A stretch of DNA of 64,000 nt from JAICXG01 sp036825615 (GCA_036825615.1 DAISXY010000001.1:62001-126000), one strand, 5' to 3'. Positions 18,276 through 27,600 are shown, numbered from the stretch's first letter. Translations and numbers: made by a program. The notes: generated from the sequence alone by a model not told the origin.

Positions 18276-18443
18276 GTGGCCGAGAAGTGCGACGACAAAG
18301 GCAAACGCGCGCGGGGTGCAAGATCAAAGGCATCCGCCGCGGATCGCCCGATTCGGCGAGCGCCGGTCAAGGCTCCGGAAGGCGGGAGTGAGAATTTGCG
18401 CCGCCGCGCGGAGTGGTTCCGGAAACGTCGGGGACAAAGCTAG
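18276..18443 (+). CDS. Possible small basic protein (55 residues)
   Basis: A GTG at 18276 opens a 55-residue frame rich in Lys, Arg and Ala, beginning MAEKCDDKGKRARGAR and ending LRRRAEWFRKRRGQS. The composition and the WFRKR ending look protein-like, and the frame fills most of the gap between two divergent minus/plus boundaries. There is no strong ribosome-binding site and no family I can name. It could be a nucleic-acid-binding small protein or a chance frame. Confidence 0.4.
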   Translation: MAEKCDDKGKRARGARSKASAADRPIRRAPVKAPEGGSENLRRRAEWFRKRRGQS

Positions 18444-18527
18444 GCTAGCGGGCCAGGTCGAGTTCTTCCTCGCGTTCGACTGGGTAACAGTAGAGGAAGA
18501 GGCGGGGAAGGGAGGAGGCGGTTTGTT

Positions 18528-20819
18528 TCAATCCGCGCGTACCTTCATTCGCCAGAGACTCCGGCCGTAAGTCGCAGCGGTGAGGGTGCCGTTGCGCTCG
18601 TGATAGACCAGGTCAACGACCATTGTGTTGGGCAGGTTACCGTTCATGCTCCGCCAGCTCGCGCCGCGATCGTGCGAGGCAAATACGCCCGCGTCGCTCC
18701 CGACGAAGATCGCCTCGGGATCGTCCGGCGGAATGACGAGCGCGTGGTGCGGCACATCCGGCAGCTGGCCGCGGTCGAGGTCGCGCCAATGCTCGCCGCC
18801 GTCGCTCGAATGAAAGACGTGGCGATTGCCGAAGTTTGCGACGGTGACATAAACCTCGTTCGCATTCTCGGGATGCGATTCGATTCGGGTAATGAGAACG
18901 CCGGGCAGCTCCGGTCCGGCCAGGTTCGCGCTCCAGGTTTTACCGCCATCAAGGCTGCGAAAAAATCCGCCGTTCTCGGTTCCAATATAGATGCGTCGTG
19001 AATCGGCGACCGCGACCTCGATTGCCGTGATCGTGCTTCCATCAAGCATGCCCGAAACCGCCGTCCAATGATTGCCATTGTCGCGCGAACGCCAGACCCG
19101 CTGCGAGCCGGTAAAGACGGTCGCGGGACGATTCGGATCGAGCGTGATGTAAACCATCCAGGTCTTTTCCTGCTCGGTCTTGTCGGCAGGCGGTGAGACA
19201 TCTTTCCAGCGTTTGCCCGATCCGAAGCGAAAGATGTTGATGTTGTAATAGGAGGCGTAGAGATGATCCGGCTGGCGCGGATGAAAAACCATCCAGCCAC
19301 CGTCGCCGCCGAGGATCTCGTAATGATCGTCGCTCCCGCCGCTGGTGGTGAGGTTGGTGCCGTTATCCTGCGCGCCGCCGCCAAAAAAGCGCGCGTTACT
19401 CGGGGCGACGTCGGCGTCGTAGAACATGGTACAAGCGAGCCCGTTGCTGCGATTTTCCCAATCATGGCCGCCGTCGTAGCTGACATCGAGACCGCCATCG
19501 TTGGCTGCATAGACGCGTCCAGGCGCGGCCGCCGGCATGACGAGCGCGTGCTGATCGGAATGGACATAGTTCGGTCGCCCGCGTGCGGCATTCCACTTCG
19601 AGACCTTCTGCCAGCTTTTCCCGCCGTTGGTCGAGAGGTGCACTTCCACTCCGCCGCAAATCACGTAATCGGGATCGGCCGGGTGCACCGCGATCGTGTT
19701 GTTGTAGGTCATCTGCGTTTCGCCGGCGAAATGGTTGCCGCTGATCTCGCGCCAGGTGTCGCCGCCATCGCTTGAGCGAAAGATGCCGCGCAGGCCATCG
19801 CCGGCCTTGGCAATTTGCGCGTAGATGACGTCGGGATCGGAAGGCGCAAGCGCGAGCGCGGTGCGATCGCATTTGTCCGGGCTCGGCAAGCCTTTGTGCA
19901 ATTGCGACCAGCTCGCGCCCTCATCGGTCGAACGGTAGATGCCGTTCTTCACGCCCTGCGCCGTGAAGGCGGCGAAGATCGTGCCTTTCTTTGTCGGGTG
20001 AAAAATGATCGCGTGGCACCAGTAATTCTTTGCCGAAACGAAGGTCTCGCGCGACCAACTGCGTCCGCCATCGAGCGAAACATACATTCCGCCGAAACCG
20101 GCTTCGTCCGGCGCGACCCGGCCGTAACCGATCCCGCCGATGCGCATGTGATCCGGCTCGAATGGATCGATCGCGATTGCGCCGATGCGAGTGGGCAACG
20201 TATCGCGAGAAGCAGCGGCACGGAGCGACCAGGTGCGCCCGGCGTTTTTCGACCAGTAAAGTCCGACCCCGGCATAGGAGTCGGCGGAGAGATTGGCTTC
20301 GCCCGTGCCGCAGAAAAGGATGTTTGGGTTGAGCGGATGAAGGGCGAGAGCGCCGACGTTCAGGACTTTTTCGTCATGCCAAAGCGCCTCCCAGGTGCGC
20401 CCGGCATCATCGCTTCGCCAGACTCCGCCGCCGGCTGCGCCGACCCAAATGCGATCCGCCTGTGTCGGGTGACACACCAGAGTCGTTAGGCGACCGCCGA
20501 CGTTGGTCGGGCCGACACATTCCCAGGGCGCCGCTTGCGGCACGGGCGCGAGCGCGCGCTCAACCCGGGTGCGCTCGGCCACGAGCTTGTGAATCGGGGC
20601 CTCTCGCATCGGCCAGGCCGCGCGCTGCTGAAACCAGATGCTGCGGGTTTTGTGATGACGATGGATTTTGGGTTTTGGCTGAAGCGCTGACTTAGACGGG
20701 CCGGGAATGATCACTCTGCTGGCAGTCGTTCCTGATTTCGCCGGAACCGATGCGGCTCTTGCCTTTCGTATCGCTCGCCGGGTGGATTGGCGGGATCGCG
20801 TTTTGGTTCGCGTGCTCAT
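18528..20819 (-). CDS. Large Asp-box (BNR/sortilin-like) beta-propeller protein
   Basis: The 763-residue protein carries eleven Asp-box motifs S-x-D/N-x-G-x-x-W (for example SDDAGRTW, SLDGGRSW, STDEGASW, SYDGGHDW, SLDGGKTW, SHDRGASW). This pattern marks sialidase/VPS10/xyloglucanase-like propellers, here probably two of them. The first 60 residues are very basic and Ser/Thr-rich with no signal peptide, so the location is unclear. The catalytic residues of sialidases are not evident, and many such proteins are annotated only as exo-alpha-sialidase-like or photosystem assembly-factor-like. The upstream start at 20819 is the only good Met before the propeller. Confidence 0.85.
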   Translation of the reverse strand: MSTRTKTRSRQSTRRAIRKARAASVPAKSGTTASRVIIPGPSKSALQPKPKIHRHHKTRSIWFQQRAAWPMREAPIHKLVAERTRVERALAPVPQAAPWECVGPTNVGGRLTTLVCHPTQADRIWVGAAGGGVWRSDDAGRTWEALWHDEKVLNVGALALHPLNPNILFCGTGEANLSADSYAGVGLYWSKNAGRTWSLRAAASRDTLPTRIGAIAIDPFEPDHMRIGGIGYGRVAPDEAGFGGMYVSLDGGRSWSRETFVSAKNYWCHAIIFHPTKKGTIFAAFTAQGVKNGIYRSTDEGASWSQLHKGLPSPDKCDRTALALAPSDPDVIYAQIAKAGDGLRGIFRSSDGGDTWREISGNHFAGETQMTYNNTIAVHPADPDYVICGGVEVHLSTNGGKSWQKVSKWNAARGRPNYVHSDQHALVMPAAAPGRVYAANDGGLDVSYDGGHDWENRSNGLACTMFYDADVAPSNARFFGGGAQDNGTNLTTSGGSDDHYEILGGDGGWMVFHPRQPDHLYASYYNINIFRFGSGKRWKDVSPPADKTEQEKTWMVYITLDPNRPATVFTGSQRVWRSRDNGNHWTAVSGMLDGSTITAIEVAVADSRRIYIGTENGGFFRSLDGGKTWSANLAGPELPGVLITRIESHPENANEVYVTVANFGNRHVFHSSDGGEHWRDLDRGQLPDVPHHALVIPPDDPEAIFVGSDAGVFASHDRGASWRSMNGNLPNTMVVDLVYHERNGTLTAATYGRSLWRMKVRAD

Positions 20820-20920
20820 GGCGTGCTCCTTTGGCTGGACGAGAAAGCGGCCCGAGGTTGAGCAGCGTGGAAGCGCAAGTCAAGCGCTGGCCAAACGCGA
20901 CCGTGCAATCGTTGCGCCCT

Positions 20921-20985
20921 CACTGCCGCGCTTCGCGCGCGCGTCTCTCCCACCGGGAGAGAGGAGGCCGGGCGAGAGGTGAGGT
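20921..20985 (+). repeat. GC-rich hairpin repeat related to the 37.2-kb inverted repeat
   Basis: This segment reads CCCTCACTGCCGCGCTTCGC and then a CTCTCCC-ACC-GGGAGAG hairpin. The same words occur in the inverted repeat at 37208-37415 and, in reverse, at 50330-50350. It occupies the divergent gap between the propeller gene and the AP2-like gene. Confidence 0.65.
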
Positions 20986-21191
20986 TCGATGGTACCCGAT
21001 CGTAATAACAGCAGGAGACGGCATCCATCGGACTATTTGAAAGCGGCAATGATCAACCACTGGCATCCTCGTTTCCCACATCGATTGGTGCGATGGTCAT
21101 TACACAAAACCGCGGCTGCCAAATTTCCTGCAACCGGCGTTTGCATAACGGAAAAGTTGCCCTTACGCTCCACTCGTTAGGCCAAAAGATT

Positions 21192-21506
21192 ATGAGGAAA
21201 CGATCCAATCCCGATTCGGAACAAAACATCAAACGCATCGACACGAAACCGCGGGCGAAGAAGCAGACGCACGGATTCCAGGTGCATTTTGTTCGCGGTT
21301 CCAGCTCCGGCACGAGAATGTTTAGCGACGCGGTTTACGGCGGAAAAGAGCAGGCGCTCAAAGCCGCGCGCAAATACCGCAAGGAAGTGATGGGCGATCT
21401 CCCGCCGCGCACCACCCTGATCACGGGCCGCGGCCGGGGCGCGACGAAGACGGCGACGGCAAAGAAAAGCGCTGGCGCGACCAAGAGCGCCAGGGGCGGT
21501 CGTTAG
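21192..21506 (+). CDS. Small AP2-like DNA-binding protein with basic tail
   Basis: From the ATG at 21192 the protein has 104 residues. The middle (THGFQVHFVRGSSSGTRMFSD, then GGKEQALKAARKYRKEV) has the three-strand plus helix pattern of bacterial AP2-like domains, found in some DNA-binding and integrase-like proteins. The tail is Lys/Ala/Thr-rich (KTATAKKSAGATKSARGGR), as in histone-H1-like proteins. A frame extends upstream to 21093 but looks non-coding. The stop codon shares the TCGTTAGGC word with the stop of the facing rsmA gene. The family call is moderate. Confidence 0.65.
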   Translation: MRKRSNPDSEQNIKRIDTKPRAKKQTHGFQVHFVRGSSSGTRMFSDAVYGGKEQALKAARKYRKEVMGDLPPRTTLITGRGRGATKTATAKKSAGATKSARGGR

Positions 21507-22837
21507 GCCGGATTCGCCAGGCAACGCCAGCATGCGAGGAAACCGGGCGCAAAATCGCCCGGCCGTCTCTCGATCCAGCGCGCGATCACCGCGCGGGGAA
21601 AGAACTGCACGGCTTCAATTTCACCGCGCGGCGGCGCGAATGGCCCCTCGTGCGTGGCGCGATAGAGCTGGATGAATTCCCAACCGGTCTGCTCTGAGGC
21701 CGGCAGTTTCGCCATCTCGGTTAGCTCGGCCCTCACGCCCAGTTCCTCGCGCAACTCGCGCGCCGCGGTGATTTCGTAATCCTCACCGGCCGCGACATGA
21801 CCGGCGGCGCTCGAATCCCACAGCTCCGGATGCCGATCTTTCCAACGCGAACGCTTCTGCAGGAGCAGCTCGCCGGCCTGGTTGAAAACGAAGAGGTGCA
21901 CGGCGCGATGGCGCAAGTTATTCCCATGCACCTCGGCGCGCGAAGCCGAGCCGATCACGCGGTCGTTTTCATCCACGACTGCAAACTCCTCCGCGAGATC
22001 CGTGCCGGTGCTTTTCGGCGTCACGGGCCGGACCAGATTCGTTAGGCGAATCCATTGCTCGAGCGATAATTCTTCCGCCCGAGCCTGGAGCGACGCACCG
22101 ATCTCGCTCGCGACGCGGGGCCAGTCTTCGATTTCGTTGCGAATCAATTTTCCGAGTTGCTTGCGCCGTTGCGAGAAGCCGCGCCGGACGAGCAGGAGAA
22201 AGGTTTCGCGGTCGTAATCCGGCAGCTCGTTCGCCGCGCGGGGAGTGAATCGAAGCAGCGCGGAATCGACTTCCGGCTGAGGAAGGAAAACGCTTGCCGG
22301 CACGCTGCGCAGATAATCGACACGGTACTGTGATTGCACGACAAGACCAAGGATTCCGTAATCTTTGGAACGCGGTTGCGCCGAGAGCCGGATCGCGACC
22401 TCGCGCTGTAACATCAACAGCGCTTGGGCGATAGGCGTTGGCTGCTCGAGAAAGCGCAAGAGAATTTCAGTCGAAATGTAATAGGGCAAATTGCCTAACA
22501 ATTTCACCGGACCGTGCGGGAAGAGTTGCTTCACTTCAAACTCGAGCGCATCGCCATGGATGATTTGGAACCGTTGCCCGGCGAATTTTGTCCGCAGAAA
22601 TTCCGCCAGCCGGCCGTCCTTTTCGATCGCCAAGACTTGCGCGCCGCTTGCGAGCGCCGGCTCGGTAATCGCGCCCAGACCGGGTCCGATCTCGAGCGCA
22701 AAATCGCCCGGTCCAAGCTGCGCCTGTTGCACAATCCAGCGCGCCAGATTCTGGTCGTGAAGGAAATTTTGCCCGAGTGTCTTTACCGGCGCGACGCGGA
22801 TTTCGCGCAGGGTGCTCGCGATCTCGGAGAGTTTCAT
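21503..22837 (-). CDS. rsmA: RsmA (KsgA) 16S rRNA dimethyladenosine transferase fused to a Nudix hydrolase
   Basis: From the ATG at 22837 the protein has 444 residues. The first about 270 are RsmA: VKTLGQNFLHD, SAM loop LEIGPGLGAIT, catalytic LGNLPYYIS, and the C-terminal helical domain with RRGFSQRRKQLGKLI. After a short linker comes a complete Nudix domain of about 165 residues with the box GHVAAGEDYEITAARELREE and the following LGV (G-x5-E-x7-RE-x2-EE-x-G). The Nudix part resembles Idi/YfcD-type hydrolases (DENDRVIGSASRAEVHGNNLRHRAVHL split by residue choice). Such a fusion is unusual; RsmA is normally about 270 residues. A longer frame to 22906 exists but adds no family sequence. It overlaps the facing gene by 4 bp. 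Confidence 0.93.
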   Translation of the reverse strand: MKLSEIASTLREIRVAPVKTLGQNFLHDQNLARWIVQQAQLGPGDFALEIGPGLGAITEPALASGAQVLAIEKDGRLAEFLRTKFAGQRFQIIHGDALEFEVKQLFPHGPVKLLGNLPYYISTEILLRFLEQPTPIAQALLMLQREVAIRLSAQPRSKDYGILGLVVQSQYRVDYLRSVPASVFLPQPEVDSALLRFTPRAANELPDYDRETFLLLVRRGFSQRRKQLGKLIRNEIEDWPRVASEIGASLQARAEELSLEQWIRLTNLVRPVTPKSTGTDLAEEFAVVDENDRVIGSASRAEVHGNNLRHRAVHLFVFNQAGELLLQKRSRWKDRHPELWDSSAAGHVAAGEDYEITAARELREELGVRAELTEMAKLPASEQTGWEFIQLYRATHEGPFAPPRGEIEAVQFFPRAVIARWIERRPGDFAPGFLACWRCLANPA

Positions 22838-22937
22838 CGGCAGGTGAGGAAGGCACTGCGAACCGCTCGCGAAGAGCAGCGCTTGTTCACAAATTTCGGT
22901 GAACAATTTGCCCCGCGAATCGGAGATTATTCACAAG

Positions 22938-24065
22938 TTATTCGATGGTGCTTTCGGGCTCCCGCTGGGGCGCCTTGCGGCGCAACGCCTTCTGCTGCCG
23001 GCCCGGCAAAGGAATGCGTTCTTTGCGGTGGCGCGCAAACACGCGCTGCGCGTCGCGCAGGCTCGCCCCTTCGATGAAGTAGACCATGGCGGCGCGCCCG
23101 ATCGCGTAGGTGCCCGCGCCTGCCACCATCCCGCAGACGACGTTGCCCCAGCCGGGAAAAAATTTCAGCACGGCGCGCGTCGTCTCCCGCAGCACCATCC
23201 CGATGCCCACGTTTGCGCCGAGCGCGCCGACAAATTCGGTTGCAGCGCGCAGGCTGCGTTCGCGGCCGCTGATGTACATGATGCCGGAAACCATCACGAG
23301 CTGGAGGGTGGTGAGGATCGGCAGATCAGCGAGCGGGATCGGTTGGGCGCCGATCGCGGCGCAGATCGCGCTCGTGGATTTTACGAGCAGTTCGGCGATT
23401 TCCCCCTGTGCATGACGGTCGCCGCCGCTGCGCACCAGTTCGACTCGGGATTCATTAGGCAACTCGCTCGCGAGCGTGCGGCGCACTTCCGGCCCGAGCA
23501 GAAACGCGCCGACCAGGCTGGACCGAATCGCGGGCTTGTCCGGCTGCTCCTTCAGGAGCGGCGGCGAGTCGCCAGCCTGCAATTCAAGCAACTTCGCTCC
23601 AATTTTTCCGTCGCCGTTCGCGAGCAGCAATTCTTCGAGGCGCTCGATTTCCCGGCGGGTTGCGACTTTCGCGTCACGCTCCGCCGGGAGGAAAAAGAAA
23701 AGATCGGCCGGCTGCTCCTTGAGCGCGTCGCGCACGAGCCCGAGCGCGGCGGCATCGGCGCCGCGCGCGTCCAGAATCTGGATCGACCCGTGTTGCCCAA
23801 GTGTGACCTGCTGCCAGCGGTAGAGCCCGGTCAACACCTCACGCCATGGCGCGTTCTCGCTTTCGGGAACAAAAATCCGCGCCACGAACTCGAGCAACGG
23901 CATCGGATGCGAGCCGGTGAGGACGAAACGCGGCGCGCGTTGCTGGAGGAAAAGCTCCTTCAGCGGCGTGAGCTCGTGCAGGACCGGTTTGCGAATCGAA
24001 TCGGGCAGCTTCGCGAGAAAGCTTTCGAGCCGTTCGACGATGTGGAGCAAGGCGGAATTGTTCAT
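22938..24065 (-). CDS. DUF697 membrane protein with degenerate GTPase-like domain
   Basis: The 375-residue protein has an N-terminal domain of about 180 residues that resembles dynamin/Era-like GTPases fused to DUF697, but where the P-loop should be it reads VLTGSHPMPLLEFV, so GTP binding is probably lost. The C-terminal DUF697 part has hydrophobic segments (LTTLQLVMVSGIMYISG, FVGALGANVGIGMVL, VVCGMVAGAGTYAIGRAAMVYF). The tail is basic. The normal neighbours of such proteins are small GTPases; here it lies upstream of rsmA on the same strand (100 bp) and divergent from ffh. Function unknown. Confidence 0.75.
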   Translation of the reverse strand: MNNSALLHIVERLESFLAKLPDSIRKPVLHELTPLKELFLQQRAPRFVLTGSHPMPLLEFVARIFVPESENAPWREVLTGLYRWQQVTLGQHGSIQILDARGADAAALGLVRDALKEQPADLFFFLPAERDAKVATRREIERLEELLLANGDGKIGAKLLELQAGDSPPLLKEQPDKPAIRSSLVGAFLLGPEVRRTLASELPNESRVELVRSGGDRHAQGEIAELLVKSTSAICAAIGAQPIPLADLPILTTLQLVMVSGIMYISGRERSLRAATEFVGALGANVGIGMVLRETTRAVLKFFPGWGNVVCGMVAGAGTYAIGRAAMVYFIEGASLRDAQRVFARHRKERIPLPGRQQKALRRKAPQREPESTIE

Positions 24066-24214
24066 GTGCGGAGTCGCGGTCCCAACATGAATCGAACGCC
24101 TGGAAATTGCGAATCAGTCGCGCTCCCGCACCTGCTGTAGCGCCGCAACGGTGGAAAGACCGCGCACTCCGTGCTAGAGGAAACGTCCCCCACGGCGGTC
24201 CGCCTAACGATTCC

Positions 24215-25534
24215 ATGTTTTCACAACTCGGCGATAAACTGCAGGATATTTTCAAGGACCTGCGCGGCCATGGCACGATCAGCGAAACGAACGTGACCGA
24301 CGCGATGCGCCAGGTGCGTCTCGCCTTGCTCGAAGCGGACGTGGATTATCAGGTCGCGAGGAAATTTGTCGCCCAGGTAAAGGAAAAGGCGCTCGGCGAA
24401 GAAGTCCTGCGCAGCGTTACCCCAGGGCAGCAGATCGTAAAGATTTTCCACGATGAGCTGACCGCGCTCCTCGGCGGTGATGCCGCGCCGCTCAACCTGC
24501 AAAAGCCGGCCCGGATCCTGATGGTGGGACTGAACGGCGCCGGCAAGACCACCTCCTCGGCCAAGCTTGCCCTCTATCTGAAGAAGCAGGGGCGCGCGCC
24601 GCTCCTGATCGCGTGCGACCTGCAACGGCCGGCCGCGATTGAGCAGTTAGCGACCTTAGGCAAACAGGTGGAGACGCCGGTTTACATTCCCGCGCCTAAC
24701 GAAAAGGATGTGAAACGCGCCGCCGCCGCGAGCCTCGCCTGGGCCGCTGAACAAAACGGGAACGTCGAGATTTTCGATACCGCCGGCCGGCAGGAAATCG
24801 ACACCGCGCTGGTCGAGGAGATCAAGCAACTGAAGGAATTCCTCCGTCCGCAGGAAGTCTTACTCGTCGCGGACGCCGCCACCGGCCAGCAGGCGGTGAG
24901 CGTGGCGACCCATTTTCACGAAGCGCTCGGCATCACCGGGATTGTCCTGACAAAACTCGACGGCGATGCGCGCGGCGGCGCGGCCCTCTCGATGCGGGAA
25001 GTGACGCAGCGGCCAATCAAATTTGCCGGCGTGGGCGAAAAGCTGGATCAGTTCGAGCCGTTTGTGCCCGATCGGCTCGCCGGCCGGATTCTCGGGATGG
25101 GCGACATCGTTGGCCTGGTCGAAAAAGCCGCGGAGGCGATCGACGAGGAAGAAGCGGCGCGGATGGAACAGAAACTCCGGACCGCCTCGTTCGACTTCAA
25201 CGATTTCCTCGCCCAGTTCAAAATGATGAAAAAGCTCGGGCCGCTCGAGAGCATCATTGGAATGCTGCCCGGGTTGAGCAACATGAAGGGATTGAACATT
25301 GACGAGAAACAACTCAAACGCACCGAGGCGATCGTGCTTTCGATGACGAACGAGGAACGGAAGCGTCCTGACATTCTCAATGCCCGCCGCCGCCAGCGGA
25401 TCGCGCGCGGGAGCGGGAGCACCGTGACGGAAGTGAACGAGTTGCTCCATCGTTTCAACCAAATGCGCAAGCTGATGAAGAACGCAGGCAAGATGAAGCG
25501 GATGATGGCTCAGATGTCGCGCGCCAGGAGCTGA
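24215..25534 (+). CDS. ffh: Signal recognition particle protein Ffh (SRP54)
   Basis: From the ATG at 24215 the protein has 439 residues: N domain, G domain with GLNGAGKTTSSAKLA, DTAGR, TKLDGDARGG, and a Met-rich M domain (MMKKLGPLESIIGMLPG ... MRKLMKNAGKMKRMMAQMSR). It binds signal peptides and 4.5S RNA and delivers ribosomes to FtsY. The frame upstream of 24215 reads back to 24107 but is not conserved-looking. The start lies a few bases after a CCTAACGA word. rpsP follows 82 bp later, a common arrangement. Confidence 0.97.
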   Translation: MFSQLGDKLQDIFKDLRGHGTISETNVTDAMRQVRLALLEADVDYQVARKFVAQVKEKALGEEVLRSVTPGQQIVKIFHDELTALLGGDAAPLNLQKPARILMVGLNGAGKTTSSAKLALYLKKQGRAPLLIACDLQRPAAIEQLATLGKQVETPVYIPAPNEKDVKRAAAASLAWAAEQNGNVEIFDTAGRQEIDTALVEEIKQLKEFLRPQEVLLVADAATGQQAVSVATHFHEALGITGIVLTKLDGDARGGAALSMREVTQRPIKFAGVGEKLDQFEPFVPDRLAGRILGMGDIVGLVEKAAEAIDEEEAARMEQKLRTASFDFNDFLAQFKMMKKLGPLESIIGMLPGLSNMKGLNIDEKQLKRTEAIVLSMTNEERKRPDILNARRRQRIARGSGSTVTEVNELLHRFNQMRKLMKNAGKMKRMMAQMSRARS

Positions 25535-25616
25535 CTTGCACTTTTGCAGAATTAGGCGATTCGTTCCCTCCCCCGCCCCATCCGCCCGGTAACGCTTCAA
25601 TCCTTTAACTGACTCA

Positions 25617-25925
25617 ATGGCCGTTTCAATCAGACTCCGCAGAGAAGGGACGACGAACCGCCCCTATTACAAAATCGTGGTCGCCGATAGCCGCAGCCCG
25701 CGCGATGGCAAGTTCATCGAGATCATTGGCAACTACGACCCGAAGGTGCAGGGCCATAACAGCACCTTGAACATGGAGCGGGCTGAATACTGGATCTCAC
25801 GCGGCGCCCAGCCTTCTGAAACCGTGCGCAGTCTGCTGAAGAAGAACAGGACCCGCGCCGACGCTGCGCCTGCCGTGGAAGTGGCGGCGGAAGAAGCTCC
25901 GGCCACGACTCCGATATCCGAGTAG
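25617..25925 (+). CDS. rpsP: 30S ribosomal protein S16
   Basis: The 102-residue protein begins MAVSIRLRREGTTNRPYYKI and contains VVADSRSPRDGKFIEIIGNY, typical of S16. The last 20 residues are an Ala/Glu-rich extension of the kind often seen in S16. It lies downstream of ffh; the usual rimM-trmD genes do not follow, since the next gene is convergent. Confidence 0.97.
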   Translation: MAVSIRLRREGTTNRPYYKIVVADSRSPRDGKFIEIIGNYDPKVQGHNSTLNMERAEYWISRGAQPSETVRSLLKKNRTRADAAPAVEVAAEEAPATTPISE

Positions 25926-26012
25926 CGCGGCGCCTCACGTCGCAGATTCAGCGCCGCAACCAAAGCAAATCCCGGCGCCGAAGCACGAGGCCATCACGGT
26001 GACCAAGCATGG

Positions 26013-27500
26013 CTACGGCGAGTTGGTCACGTTGCTGGTCGCGCAGCGCGCAAGATCGAGCGCCTGCATGAACAACCCGCATCGTTTTGCCGGTAGTCGC
26101 ATCTGAAGAGTTAGATTGCCGTTTGTGTCGGCTGTACCGGTGGCAAGGAGGCGCGCCTTTTTTAGCCCGAGAACGGTGCCCGCGCAGTCGCCATTCGTAA
26201 TCGTAGTCGAGCCAGCCGCCTTGCTCCCATAGATCTCGACGGATGCGCCGGGCGTCGCGCCGCTGACTGTCATCGTTATCGTGCCCGGGCAGCTGCCGGT
26301 CACAGTTAGCGCAGGTCCGCTCGATGTGCCGGCCACACTCACTGCCCAAAGCTTGTTAACTCCGCCGATCTCAGTAATCGGCGCGTAAACTGTCTCGCCA
26401 TCATTAGAAAAGGCGACCGGTCCCGCGACTCCGGCCGAAGGACCGGTGATCGGCAGGCTCCATAAGACCGATCCGTCAGCCGCATCCACCGCCACCAGCT
26501 TGCCGTTGACTCCGAAAGAAAAGACCGTCCCGAAGACGACCACGCTTCCGTCAGGCGAGACCGTCGGCACAACCGGGAAATTACTCCCGGCCAGGCCGTT
26601 CGATTGCCAGCGCTTCCCACCCGTCGGAGTGAAGGACCAGAGATTGGAATAGGAGTGAAAAATGTAAATCGTTCCGTCGGGTCCGACACCCGGCCCGATC
26701 AAGGTGCCGCTTGGAAAAGGAAAAGTGAAGGACCAGTCGAGCGATCCGTCAGGGCTAAAGTCATATAAGATGCCGAAGTCATGCACCAGACCGTCGCCGG
26801 TGGGTGACGCGACCGCGCGGGAGACACCACTGAAGGAGACACACCACTGGATATCGCCGCCGCTTAAGTCCAGTGCATTCATTCCTTCGCTGAACTCGGT
26901 GCAGCCCGGAACGACATCCTCCGCGAAATAAAGCCGGTTCCCCGTCAATGGCACCGGAGTAAGACCGGTTCCATCGAAATTGACATAGCCAGGCTGGTTC
27001 CAGATCAGTCGTCCCGCAGGAGTAAGTGAGAGCGCGCCTAAGCCACCGCCATCAGTGACTGCATAGATATTTCCATCGGCTCCAACGGTCGGACCTGCCA
27101 TGAGGCCTTGCCCGCCAGGTGGTTCAGTAAAGGTCCACTTCAGGTTACCAGCCGGCGAGTAGGCGAAAATAGTGTTGCCCGCGCCCGAGTAAACTGTTCC
27201 ATCCGGGCCAAGGTCCACTGCGTGCGGATCGGACGAAGGCTTACTCCAGATGATTTCACCGGCCGGTGAGACCGCATAGAGATCATCCGAATGAATATAA
27301 ATCGTACCGCCTGGCGCCACCCGCGGCGCGGCCGTGACTGGCGTGTAGGCAAGGTCAACGCTCCAGAGAAGTTGCCCGCCCGTTTGTGCCGAGACAAACG
27401 GCGCACCGAGGAGTGAACCGAGAGTCAGAAGACCAATGACAGAGGTTCGCTGGCGTCCCCACGAACTCGCCATCTTATGGAAGAGGGTTTTTCTTTGCAT
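26013..27500 (-). CDS. Secreted PQQ-like beta-propeller protein
   Basis: The 495-residue protein has a signal peptide (SVIGLLTLGSLLGAPFVSAQ). It then has repeated propeller blades of the PQQ-like type, each with GTIY/IYAV and W-x-hydrophobic patterns (GGTIYIHSDDLYAVSPAGEI, DGTVYSGAGNTIFAYSPAG, DGNIYAVTDGGGLGALS, GSVVVFGTVFSFGVNGKLVA split into blades). The last 100 residues form a separate Cys-containing domain (VTGSCPGTITMTVSG ... NGDCAGT ... AKRCGLFMQALDLARC), which may be an Ig-like stalk. No catalytic motif. It shares a promoter-like element with the gene at 27666-28892, at the same distance from the start. Confidence 0.82.
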   Translation of the reverse strand: MQRKTLFHKMASSWGRQRTSVIGLLTLGSLLGAPFVSAQTGGQLLWSVDLAYTPVTAAPRVAPGGTIYIHSDDLYAVSPAGEIIWSKPSSDPHAVDLGPDGTVYSGAGNTIFAYSPAGNLKWTFTEPPGGQGLMAGPTVGADGNIYAVTDGGGLGALSLTPAGRLIWNQPGYVNFDGTGLTPVPLTGNRLYFAEDVVPGCTEFSEGMNALDLSGGDIQWCVSFSGVSRAVASPTGDGLVHDFGILYDFSPDGSLDWSFTFPFPSGTLIGPGVGPDGTIYIFHSYSNLWSFTPTGGKRWQSNGLAGSNFPVVPTVSPDGSVVVFGTVFSFGVNGKLVAVDAADGSVLWSLPITGPSAGVAGPVAFSNDGETVYAPITEIGGVNKLWAVSVAGTSSGPALTVTGSCPGTITMTVSGATPGASVEIYGSKAAGSTTITNGDCAGTVLGLKKARLLATGTADTNGNLTLQMRLPAKRCGLFMQALDLARCATSNVTNSP

Positions 27501-27542
27501 GCTAGGCGCGAGTAAAGGCCATTCCGAGCGGAGCCGCGAATT

Positions 27543-27565
27543 GGGAATAGTTTCGTCTCTGTAAC
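27543..27565 (-). promoter_or_regulatory. Shared upstream element, copy 1 (GTTACA-N7-AAACTATT)
   Basis: On the minus strand this reads GTTACAGAGACGAAACTATT then CCC, 42 bp before the start codon of the PQQ-like gene. A near copy, GTTACAGGCGTGAAACTATT then GCC, lies 41 bp before the next minus-strand gene. 18 of 23 positions agree. It is either a common promoter or an operator. Confidence 0.45.
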
Positions 27566-27600
27566 TATTCCGTCGGCTTCGATGACTCGCCTCCTACTTA

